Below, in pieces: positions 12,001-24,700 of a stretch of 64,000 nt of DNA. Below the pieces are notes generated by a model. That model searched no databases, was not told the DNA's origin, and saw only the letters and a list, made by a program, of their open reading frames with translations. A program made the translations under genes and the position numbers. Origin of the DNA: Stercorarius parasiticus (lineage: Eukaryota; Chordata; Aves; Charadriiformes; Stercorariidae); assembly GCA_013396915.1 (NCBI GenBank), contig VWZL01004639.1, positions 62,001 through 126,000 of the forward strand. Reading direction: 5' to 3'. How positions within the stretch are numbered: position 1 is the first letter of the stretch; each line of letters opens with the position of its first letter.

Positions 12001-15000
12001 TAAAGCTCTTTCTGTGCTGAAATGAACTTGCTCATGCTCACGCGTCAGCTTCAAGGTGCGAATTTCACAGTGTGACAGCGACCACGTTGCACATAATCCA
12101 CTACAGCGCACTTCCCACTTGGCTTGTTCTCTGTGTGCTTGATCTACCTTTTTGTCTCTAGAAAGCTTGCAATAGAGGCCAAGATCTGGTTAAATTTCTG
12201 AAATCTAAATGGTGTGGTCTATGAATTTGTGTTCTTTTATTTACTATTTATGAAATCACTTCAATCATTGTGAGAAGGTATCTACCTAATTGGGAAACAG
12301 AAAACTTTTTATGTAGCCTTTAGTTGTAAATGGATGTTTACCATATAAATACTTCTTACCTTACAAATACTCCATTGCTTTTATTTATGTATTTAACCCG
12401 ACATCCAGAAAAAGTAGAAGCTTTTGGGTTTGAGGAGGAAGTATGCATATCACTCTGAATTAATTCAGTTAATCACGTGGATTCACTGTAAAGTGAAAAC
12501 ATTCTTCAGATGCCATTTAGGAAAGTGAGGTGGAACGCTTCTTCGTAATGGAATTCTTCCTGTCTGGGTATAGCACTACTTTTTTAATACACTGCTGTTG
12601 CTGCGTTTCATTCACAAGCATCCTGTTTCTATGACACTAAAACCAAAGAATATGGATTTTTGTGGTGACGCTCACATTGTGAACTTGAGTTGAGACATCT
12701 AGAAATCTCTTAATTCCTTGAGTATTGTATTCCCTCCAAACAGGGATACTTACTCCTATAGAACTCTGTATTTTAAAAAGTTTACATGTGGCATTGCCTT
12801 ATTTAGTAGGGTAAAAAATAACTCTATAATAGTAGAGACTCTTTTTTCTTCAGGCAGTAGAGCTTGAAAGCTAAGGAGCAAGCCTAACTTACTGGAACCT
12901 TCCATAGTCGATTCCTCCTGTGCTTGGAGTTACGTGGGGTTTTTTTTCTTTGTTTGTGGTTTTTTTTTTTTTTATCCTAGTGCATTGCTTAGGGTTTTGG
13001 ATAACTTTAAGATAAAGGATTTTGGTGTGAGTGATGTGCTGATAAAACACAAAAAGTGTTAATTTAAATCTGTAGTAGAGAACTGGTATTTTTCTGGAGA
13101 GTCTTGTTTCATTGCATTTTTTTGTTGGTGTCTGATATGGCTATTAAGTATCTTTTCTGTCACCTCAGATGGGATTCATGGCATCATGATTGACTTTTTC
13201 TCCCCCTGGAAGAATTGGGATACCAGCTTTTAAAATTTGGTGTTTTCTCCCTTTTCAAAGTGGAGCAGACATAACAGGAATCTTTTGTGTCTGTTTTGAT
13301 CCAATAATTGAAAAAAAAAAATCACCCGCAAAAAAACCCCCAGTAGATGAAATGTTAGACAAATCCTAATATTTAGTACCTGACTGTCTTTTGATTATCA
13401 CTTACCAGAACAACTTTGTTAAAAGGGAGAGAGAAAATAACTAGGCTTAAATAAATCTGAAGTTTATATTGCTGGAATGGTATTTTTTAATATCTGCTAA
13501 AATGGAAATATTGTTATTGGAATGTAAATACGCTTGGGTAGCTTCACTTAAAAATATCATATGATGTTGATGAATTTTGAACCGGTTATTATAAATGTTT
13601 TTGTGATTTCCTGCAAAACATATGCTGTGCCTATTCCTTTTTTTTTGTTTGTTTTTAATTAACCTTTTGTTTAGACTAGGACTCTTTTTTTTTTTTTAAC
13701 CACCCCTCCTTGCAACCCACCACCAAACACACACAAAAACAGAATACCCACATCCTTGTGGAAAAAGTTCCAATAGTGGGCCACAACTATTTGGTAAGTT
13801 GTCCCTGTGACTAACTTGTGCCTTTGTTTACAAAAAAATAAAGGAACTGTAATATGATCAGTGGTGGACTAGGGATGTCAGGCTTTAGCTTCTAGTCACT
13901 GCTATGTCTATTTATGTTGGGTTTTTTTAGAGTGAAGACCTTTTTATTAAAACTGCTCTTCCTTGTTTGAGTCAAATTACCCCTTCACCTTACTTTGAAC
14001 TCAAATTGTCTTCTCGTTAGCACAGGAAACTTAAATTTGTTCATTGCTCTTCTGAATCTTCAGTTTTTTGTCATTGTGAAAACTGAAACTATTCCTCTGG
14101 CAGTTGCAGTGCTGCGACATACAGAGGTAATAGCTGTTGGTACTTGATGTTCTCTTGTCCTGACCATTTGGGTGACATTATTTCCCTGGGGACTTACTTC
14201 ATTTTGTTCCCTATTGCAGCTTAAGCTTTTTAAAAAAATTTTTTTTTTATTTGTTACTAGTATTGGTGAAAGCTAGTTGCAGAATATTCTGTGTACATGG
14301 AAAGATTAGTATAAACATCTCTCTACTTTTTACTACTTTTCTTGGTTACTTTGAGATGCTGTTGCCCTACAAATGAAATGGAGCCCTAATGTTTTGGATG
14401 AGTAGTAGCTGCTGCTGGTAAACTTGCAAAAAAGCTATACAAGAGTGTTCCAAGTTTTCTTAACTTGTTCAGCAGAACAAGTTTTGTCTTGTTTTCCCTT
14501 GCCAACCTCAGTTACTGGTTGTTTATTCTGTGATGTGCAGATTGTAAATTGCTTAATGTTGGAGGCATTCATCTTAAAGCAGGATTTTTGTGAAGAGTTT
14601 TCATGTTTCTTCTTTGAGAAAGTGAGATTTGGGCTGAAATTTCGTATGACATTAGAGAAGACACTCAGAGAGATACTGGTATGTGGCATTTTGGAAAGTC
14701 CCGAAGAACTCTAGCCTGTATTGAACTGTATCAACTTTGTGGGACAGCAGCTAAGATGGAGACTGTACTTGGAGAATTGCACTTGTCCTTCCTTGTTAGA
14801 TATGTGCCATAGGCATATTTTGATCACGTTTATTGATTATGACTGTTGGATGCTTCTAAACTTACCGAGTTTGCAGAGCCAGCATAGCTAAATTGCAATA
14901 GATTTTGTGGTAAATTCAATCTTAAAATAGTTTAGTTGATTTTTATCTCTGCATCACATTGAAAGCTGTGAAATGGAGTATCTATCACTGGGGAGAATAA

Positions 15001-18000
15001 TCTGCAGAATTTTGAGTTCTGCCAGCCAGAATAGAAAATACTTATTTTTACTCATAAACTGAAGACACTTGAACTGAGAATTAAGACCAAGGGTTAATCC
15101 ATGGAATGAGTTTCATTTTGACATAGGGGTTTTTATTAATTTATATTTTGTCTTTATTTCAATATTAATTCATGCTTTTTTAAGGAGAACTCTACCATCT
15201 ATTTTTTATCTATTCTGTGGGCCTTGAGGGAGGGAACTTGAGAATTTGTACATTTAAATTGGGATTCTCAACTGTTCTTTACTTGCCTCTGGCTGTACGC
15301 TGGTTTCCTTATAGTACTGTGATTTCTAAAAGTTAAGTAATAGTTAAGTTTAATTTATTTCAAACCTTCCTTAGCTGCATTTACATTGTATTTCCAATGG
15401 CTTCAGGTGTGATTTGCTTGTGGCTGTTGCTGGAGGAGGTCACAGGACACTTCCATTGTTTCTTTTGTCTGGAAGGTCTCACCATTGACTCTGCTAATTG
15501 CTTTCTAGAAGTGAAAAGAAACTAGAGGCTCTTTAAAAGGTCTCAGCTTGTTCTCTGTCCTTACTTATGTGTTGCTTCTGACAAAACTGGAAGACTCATT
15601 GGCCTGTGATGCTATTCATGAGTCTGCATTAAAGGAGTCTTTCAGTCTTTCTCTCGTTCTCTTTCACGAAGGCTCAGCGTTTGTATACGCTCTTCAATCT
15701 TTCTTTGATTTGTAAGTGATAGCAGAAGTCGTGTGCCTCTTAACAGTATGCAAATGTTGAGATAAAATCTAGGTTTTACCATGATAATTATAATCCTGGC
15801 TAAATTGAACATTCAATGCAGGCTACAAATCAAGCCTGGTGTTACTGCCTGCTCGCTGGGTGTCTGTCTGCTTGCAGTGTTACTTAAACTTCTGTTGTAT
15901 AATTTATTTCCTACTTCATGCTTTTAAGTTGCAGGGGATTAACGATTTGGGGGTTTCTTTTGGGGGAGAAGCAGGCTGGAGTGGAAGATTCATGTCTGTT
16001 TAACCTGTTCCTAGAAAGTATGGGTTTATGTTGCTTAGGAAACTTGTTTGGATTCCATAGTCTGCTATACAGATGAATCTGCTTTGTCATCCCTTATCAT
16101 TGCACCATTAGAAGGCTGTTCTTGGACATGATTGTTTCAGTCGCTTGGAACTAAGACTTCCAGACAGTTTTAAGCACAGCTACTTTATTCCTTATTATTT
16201 TTGTGCCAGCATAGTTTCTGTTCTCTTCCCACTGTTTTATCTTCATCTGTGGACAGACCACAGACATATATCAATTGACATCTCTTCTAGTTTTAGATTT
16301 TCTTTCTTAGGCTTTTCCCTAAATACAGTCTTCATCCTAACTACGGTTCAAGTTCTGTAGCCTTAGTAGAAGACTTCTAAAAGGAAAGACACGAATGCTG
16401 TGGAGATCATGGTTACAGCATTCATTTGTGTGGATTACTGTCAACCGTTTGCACCTTTGGTTTAACTGTTAACATGCTTCATAAATGCTCTGGTTAAGCG
16501 ACAGTCTATATTGCCTTCTAGAATTAAAGACTTTGGTTTGGTTCTGAGGAATATTTCTGGTTTGTTAGTAGTGAAGATACTGGCTTCTTCTATTGTATGT
16601 GAATGCTTGAGGAAAAGTAATTGGATTTCTCTTTGCTTCCACTATGGGTTTATAATGCAAGTAACATAAATAAAACATCAGGATTGTCTCTCAGCTGTAT
16701 TACGGAGAATGCATTCTGAAGCATAACATTATGTAGAAGCTTGAAATCAGATTTCTTCTTTCCCTGTGGAGGTTAAAAAGCCCAGTAAAATCTTGGAACA
16801 GGTACTTGGCTTCTGGCCAAGAAACCAGGCATGAAATACTGGCTGCTGTGCATCTAGGCCTGGTAAAATCTGACTTCCCTAAATGCCTGGCCTCAAAAAT
16901 AAATTTAAACTCGGCTTGAAAAGATTACTCCTCGAAATTATGAATGCCTCTGGGTCTAGTATTTTTCCATGTAGAAAGCATGCCTAAAGGCTCTGTTTTT
17001 GTATGATAACTATTTAAAAATCTGGAGTGACTTTACAAGAAAGTAAAGGAATAACGAGGCTGCTGAGATAAGCTGTTGCTGATTGTAGGTAAGCAAGGGA
17101 AGCACCAGTGTGTTATATCTGCTGTGCAAATAGAAACACATGAGATGTGCTGTATTAACTACATCTTACTGCTATTAATGCATTAGTGTAGCCTGTGAAC
17201 TTAATGTAGAAGATTTTGCAGCTGACAAATAAGGTCTTCGTTCCAAGCTACTTGCAAAAGCCTTTAAGTTTAGACTACGTGACGATAGTTACGTGAGGTT
17301 TCTAGTGTATATGCACACCCAGGAATATACAAACCATACTGTTTTTCCCTATTTCTTATCTAATGCATGTAATTTGAATTTCAAGAATTAAGAGCCCATG
17401 GCAGATGGAAAATAAGAGCAGAAGGTAGTAGGAGTAAGCAAAAATTGTTAACTGTGTACAGTTAACATGCTGAGTTGTTGCATACAATTCCAACATAATA
17501 GAAGCAAAACTTGTGTGAGTTAAATAAGCTTATGTTGGATTATGCAACAGATAAATATTAGCTTTTCTTATTATAAGTACTGGGATTTCCTTGTAACTCC
17601 TCCTTTTATCCTCTTAATGGAGCTTACGTAAGAGTAATATGAAACGTGCATGCAACAATTAGTTTTCTGTTCCTACTTAATTGTAAAATATTTGCATTTC
17701 AGCTCAAATCAAAGACAAAATTAAAGAAAGGGAAAAGAAGCAAAAAGAGAAGAAGAAGCACAAAATAATGAATGAAATAAAGAAAGAAAATGGAGAAGTC
17801 AAATTATTGCAAAAAGGTAGGTTCAAACTATGTAGTGGTATTTCATTCTAATGTTTTAAAATCTCTGTAATTGGATTGGAAACTGAGTTTTAATACTAAT
17901 GTTTTTCACTTAACTAAAATGTCATTTTCCCTGATTATTTGGTAGGAGGGTTGCAAATCAAAACTTAACTATAAATGTTTTGCGTTTTTTATAACTGTTA

Positions 18001-21000
18001 TAAAGAGAGAGATTATAACTATCACCACAATATTGCTTATACAGTAGTAGTAGTAAAGACTAGTACTTCAAGGAATGATATTGGTGATACCTGTATCTTC
18101 TCTGCAGTTACTGAAGAAGGTTATCATTTTATATAGTGTGGAGAAGAAAAATGAATCCACGTTTTATACCTAACATTAAGTGCACAAAACTGAATAACTA
18201 TAAGGAGTTGTAATTCAGGAATTTGCCAAATACTAAAAAATTATGTTTAACAGGCGGTCTTAATCTTGGCTAACTTCTTCAACTTCACTTACTGTAATGG
18301 AATGTAATGAAGATCATGTTTTCACAGTTGCTTGTACATCGACTGAATCTTAGAATTGTATGGTGGTTGAGGTTGGAAGGGACCTAGTCCAATGCCGCTG
18401 CTCAAAGTAGGGTCAACTAGAGCAGGTTGCCCAGGACTATCAGACTCTGTGTATCTCCACAATTTCTCTGGGCAACCAGTATCAGTATTTGACCACTCTT
18501 GCAGTAAAAAAAAGTGTTGTCTTATGTTTAAAAGGAATTTCTTTAATTTCAATTTGTACCCTTTAACTCTTGTGCTGTCACTGGATGCCTCTGAGAATAG
18601 TACTGCATCTGGGGAAGAATAACACCAGGCACTGTTGCATACCGGGGGCTGACCAGCTGGAAAGCAACTTTGATGAGAAGGACCTTGGAGCCCTGGCAGA
18701 CAGCAAGCTGACTGTGAGCCAGCAGAGCACCTTCATGGCAAAAAAAGGCCAATGGTATCCTGGCTTGCACTAGGAAGAGCGTTGCCAGTTGGTTAAGGAA
18801 GGTAATCCTTTTCCTCTACTCAGCACTGNCAGACTCTGTGTATCTCCACAATTTCTCTGGGCAACCAGTATCAGTATTTGACCACTCTTGCAGTAAAAAA
18901 AAGTGTTGTCTTATGTTTAAAAGGAATTTCTTTAATTTCAATTTGTACCCTTTAACTCTTGTGCTGTCACTGGATGCCTCTGAGAATAGTACTGCATCTG
19001 GGGAAGAATAACACCAGGCACTGTTGCATACCGGGGGCTGACCAGCTGGAAAGCAACTTTGATGAGAAGGACCTTGGAGCCCTGGCAGACAGCAAGCTGA
19101 CTGTGAGCCAGCAGAGCACCTTCATGGCAAAAAAAGGCCAATGGTATCCTGGCTTGCACTAGGAAGAGCGTTGCCAGTTGGTTAAGGAAGGTAATCCTTT
19201 TCCTCTACTCAGCACTGCTGAAGCTGCATCTGGGGTACTGTGTCCAGTTCTGGGCTTCCCAGTACAGGAAAGAATACGGACTTACTGGAGTGAGTCCATC
19301 ACACGGCCAAAGATAGTGAAAGGACTAGAGCATCTAGTAGGGCCTGTTGCAATAGGACAAGGGGTAATGGTTTTAAACTAAAAGAGGGTAGATTCAGACT
19401 AGATAGAAGGAAGAAATTTATTATGATGAGGGTGGTGAAACACTGGCACGTGTTGCCCACAGAGGTGGTAGATGCCCCATCCCTGGAAACATTCAAGGTC
19501 AGGTTGGCCGGGGCTCTGAGCAACCTGATGTAGTTGAAGATGACCCTGTTCATTGCAGGGGAGGTTGGACTACATGACCTTTAAAGGTCTCTTCCAACCC
19601 AAACTATTCTACGATTCTATTCTGTGGTCTTTCCTATGAGGAAAGGCTGAGAGAGCTGGGACTGATCAGCCTGGAGAAGAAGAGGCTCAAGGGGATCTCA
19701 TCAATGTGTATGTATACCTGATGGAAGGGAATGAAGAAGATGTAACCAAACTCTTCATGGCAGTGATCAGTGACAAGACAGGAGGCAGTGGACACAAATT
19801 AAAACACATGAAATTCTGTCTGAATGTAAAAAAAAAAAAAAAAAACCAACAAAACCCCCAACTTTCTTACTGTGAGGGTGGTTGAGTACTGGCACGGGTT
19901 GCCTACAGAGGTTGTAAAACCTGACTGGACATGGTCCTGGGCAACCTGCTCTAGGTGAGTATCCTTGTTGGGCTGCTGTCTGGCCAGTTGGTCCTCAGCC
20001 TGTGCTGGTGCGCGGGGTTAATCCTCCGAGGTGCAAGGCTTTGCACATCCCAGTATTAACTTAGTGAGACTTCTGTTGGCCCATTTCTACAGCCTCTCAA
20101 GGCCCCTCTCACTTGGCAGTGCAATCCTGTGGTGTGTCAACCACTCCTTCCAGTTTGCAAACTTGCTGAGGGTGTGCTCTGCCCCATGATGCCGGCCATT
20201 AATGAAGGTGTTGAACAGCATTGGCACAAGGTATCAATGTCTGAGTTACTCCAGTAGCGACTGTTTTCCAGCGGGACTTTGTGCTGCAGATCACAGCCCG
20301 TTGAGCACAGCAGTTAACCCATTTCTTGGTCCACCTCACTCTTACTTATCTAGGTCATGCTGCATCAGTTTTTCTGTGAGGATGTTGCTTACTTAAGTAG
20401 AGCAAATATCTTTTTTTAATCTGTTATTTTCAGTCTCTGCTTTTGAAGTTGGGAACAAATTCCTGATGTATTTTTCTGTTCTCTTGTCTGCTGTAGGATT
20501 TCATTTACAAAGAACAAATCGAACCCCCAAAACAAAACATTATCTTCAATACATTCATACGAGGTCAGAGGCGTGTAACCCTGTAATTACTACATCACGT
20601 ATTATATGTTAAGCACAGCTCCAAGTAACTGTATTAGCAACTATGAAAGCTTAAACACTGTGTTGATCAGATCTCAAGCTATCAGCTTAGACCACGAGGA
20701 ATGTGTAAGCTGGTGACTGGCTTCCTGCAAAAAGAACAGCAGTGGCTTGTCTTTGCTGAGCATGAAAGGAAGTTGGTGGTTGAGATACCAGGTGACACTT
20801 AACTGCCTCAACAGGGAGGTTCTTCAGGTTTTGTTTGTTTACCGGCCCTTTTTTTTTTTTTACCCTCTCTCCTATTTCTGTTGTCATTCAGCAGATAAGG
20901 TGGAAGCTGCAAAGACAGCAAGTCTTGTTATGCAGATCTAATAAATGATACCTAATGAGGGTATTGGGCCTCTAATGGTGCTTTATTTTAAAGTTAATAT

Positions 21001-21672
21001 AAAAAAGCATATGCACTGTGGCTGTGTTAGAACACCTGCTGTTCTGAGCTGGTTTAGTAGCAGGATAGGGTATTCTCACAGAGAACAGTGCTACAAGTGC
21101 ACTTAGTGTTTCATAGATCTGATATGTTAGTAGTCAAGTATCATGTTTAGGTTTTCTTTAAGATGTTGGTGGGAAGTGTTTTGTAGAGGCTATGTTTGGT
21201 TTGCCAATATCCTGCAAAATGGATTCCTATTTCAGGGAAAGAAGCAAGTGTATCAGGAGAGCAGTTTGTGAACAGACAGGTCCTCTCCACTGCGTTTGTA
21301 TCCTGTTCAGAACAGTAGCTCTGGATGTCTTCTGTGGGCTTCCAGAGTCAGACTGGATGTGCTTGTATGTGCTGTGAAGTTTGTAAAACATCTCCTGATT
21401 CCTTCTGCTGATCTGCCTTTACATCCTGGGAGCTAAGGGCAAGACAGCAAAGACAAAAGTGCTTTAAGATGCAACTTCTTCTATGTGTCAGTGGTCAGTG
21501 CCTCTGTGACCTCAGAGATTATTAGCTCTTCATCTAAAGGTATCTTCTTGTGGAACAAAAGTTAAGGTCCAAGCCCTTTTATTATGATCTCAGAATTCAC
21601 TTTGTAGTCTTAGGAACAAAGATTTGGAATCAGTCTACTTTCCTTTTCTTTGGGGTTTTGGTTTTGTGGTTG

Positions 21673-21718
<46 letters not shown>

Positions 21719-24700
21719 AGAAGCTACAGTGTTGGTCTCTAAAGACAGCTAATTTCCTGCTTCTAGGCATTAGATCTATATCTTGCTGTAAAATGTTACT
21801 CTGACCATCTGCTGAATGCCTTCCTTTCATCTTAGATTGAGAATATCGTTAATGATTTGGGTTTGGTCTTTTTTGAGTTTTCTTCTGTTTGTGACCTCTA
21901 GTGAGAGGGTAGAGGTAATAGCCTACCTGATAGTTAAACTAGCTGTCCAAGATAAAAGGTGGCTGGTTATAGAAGAAGAGATCAGTACCGAGGGAATCTT
22001 GGCTTTTAGAATCATAGAATCATTTTTGGTTGGAAGGGACCTTTAAGAGCATCAAGTCTGTTAACCTAGCACTGCCAAGCTACCACTAAACCATGTCCCT
22101 CAGCACTGCATCTACCCATCTTTTAAATACCTCCATGGATGGTGAGTCAACCACTTCTCTGGGCAGCCTGTTCCAATGCTTAAGAACCCTTATGATGAAG
22201 ACATTTTTCTTAATATCCATCCTAAACCTCCCCTGGTGCAACCTGAGGCCATTTGCTCTCGTCATGTTGGGAGGAGACTGACACCTGCCTTGCTACAGCC
22301 TCCTTCCGGGTAGTTGTAGGGAACAATAAGGTCTCCCCCCAGCCTCCTTTTCTCCAGACGAAACAACCCCAGTTCCCTCAGCTGCTCCTCATAAGACTTG
22401 TGCTCGAGACCCATCACCAGATTTGTTGCCCTCTTTGGACATGCTCCAGCACCTCAATGTCTTGTAGCGAGCGGCCCAAAACTGAAGACAGTATTTGAGG
22501 TGTGACCTCACCAGTGCTGAGTACAGGGGGGTGATCACTTCCCTAGTCCTGCTGGCCACACTTTTGAGGGAGAGTTGGTGCATAAGCCTGATTTTTGTGT
22601 TTTGAGCTGAATGTGGAAGAATTTGCTTATATTAGAAGCTCAGGGGTGTAAGCTGTTCATCTGCCTAAACTTAGGTTGCCGTCCTATTGAAAGCAATGAT
22701 AAAACTTGCCCATGCTGGAGAAGGGCAACTGTTAAAAAGGATGTTTTTACAGTTTCTGAGGCTGCTAAAGGAAATGTGTTTCGCTCTTTCAGAAAGCCTG
22801 ATGGCTTTTCTTATGCATCTAGAATGAAAAGCTTTTTTGTCATCATTTTGCACTTGCAGATGTATTCTCTGTAGAATAAAGCTACATAATTGCCCCTTTT
22901 TCTCTCAATCTGTTACGTGGAAAGAAGAGCTCAGTTCTTGGAAAAAAGGTTCTTGGCACATGCATATTGTTAAAAATTCAGGAAATATAAGTGATTTAAA
23001 CTTGCTTTTCAAAAAATCTGCATAATGAAAAAAAATGCCTTTTAGAAATTGAAAGTTTCGTACCAAAAAGTTTCACACCAGCGTCACATGGCTGAGGGTT
23101 ACTGGAGATTCTGCAAAAAGAAAAAGGATTAATAGACTTATTTGTAAACAGTCTTATTTTTGTTTTCCCTTTAAAGAAAGAAAAGTCAGTCCTGTTTTTC
23201 TCATTATTTATATCAGAGCACAGCAATTTCTAAAAATGCAGTAGGAGAAATTACTAGTGTGTGTTTCTGCAAGATTAAATGCCTTGATTTATAGAATCTC
23301 AAAGTGCAGGGAAGAAGGGAGGATGAACATCTGTAAGTACAAATCGTTTTCTAAAGCTTTCTGTCAGTTCTTCTGGGAGAAATGATACTTATTTTAATTG
23401 TATGTTCTTATGAACATTTTAAATTTTTTTTTATAGATGGGTTTTGCACAGGTGTAATTATAAAACTGGTATATTTAAGATGAGACCTACCTCTGAGTCA
23501 TACTGCATACTTTTTCCCATCCACTATATTTTGTCTTTGTATGTTTTTAGGGAAAATGTTGAAGGATTTGTATGCAATGCGCCTTAGTTGATGGGACATT
23601 GAGGGGATGGGAAAGACTGAGGTAAGAGTGCAGGGCACACAACCCACCACACCGATTTGCCTGTAATACTGATTTTGCTTCACAGTCCTTATGCACCAAG
23701 TTATTAACTTTTATATAAGAGTATAGGGTGAAACACAGATGTAAAATACAGGTAGGGTATGTGCGATGAGATCCCTGAGAGGAGAGCTCTTCTAAGTTCC
23801 AGTGGGCCTCAAATTTTTTCAGAAAGAATGCATTAAATCACTTGTGTAGCTGGTGGATTGCTTTCCCAAGTTTTCTGGAGATGTCTCTGCTGCTGCTTGC
23901 TCTTGGTTCCCTCCCATCCCTTTACGTGAGTGATTCATTTCTACCCCTGATGTTCAGCTAGTGCATTCGGTTGGCTACACAAATCCTTGAGAACCTAAAA
24001 GAAACCAAGAGTGCTGGACTCAAGCAGTCTCCGTTGTTGTCCAGACAGGGTGAGACACTGTCAGCGCACGCTGCTTTGGGATGGAGCAGGCGGGAACCAG
24101 AGGAGAGCTGTGCTCTAATAGCTTTGAAGTCTGTCTTGCTGGAGGTGTGGGTCTGGAGCTTGAAGTAAAGACTTGTGGAACATCAGTGAAAAGCGAAAAT
24201 AGAATCTTTTTCTACCACTGTTTGCAAAATCTATGCAGGTTAAAAGATTACCATATGGAAGATGTCTGAAGGCTATGCGTACACATATGATAGACTGTGT
24301 GTAGCACATGCGCATGTATTATTTGGCACTTCTATTTTTATGGTGAAGACTGTGGAAATAATTGTAGTTTTTTACTTTATTTCAAAGACAAGGAATTCAA
24401 AGATAAGACTTCAGAGAGAATTGCAATGCTGTCACGTTTATAGGAGCTCTTCCTTTGAGAAAAGTATTTCTACCTCCAGCTTGTCGCTAGTAAAGGTCAT
24501 TGTGTAAGTTGCTAGGCTGGGTGCACACAAGATATTTTTCATTCACCCTCTAATTGTATTGTATATGTGAAGTGGGTTTCAGTTCTAATTTCCATGGCAT
24601 AGATTAATTAAAATACTGTGATTATTGGCTCAGAGAAGAGGTCTGGTTCTACGTGGGTTACTCTGCTGTCGATTTCAAGTTCTTTCATAGCAGCGTGAAA

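Larger units (their letters stand above)
6060..17702 (+). other. RSBN1L: RSBN1L intron 1 (11.6 kb)
   Basis: The first 380 bases are still CpG-rich; after that the DNA is AT-rich with many poly-T runs (10171, 12958, 13680, 14236). It contains the diverged repeat pair at 8.1 and 9.1 kb and a purine-rich stretch at about 8040-8490. No CR1 and no gene-like frame were recognised. Confidence 0.8.

Noticed and set aside
21630..21830. Frames with runs of alternating Thr/His or Val/Cys
   Set aside because: These are translations of the (TG)n microsatellite.
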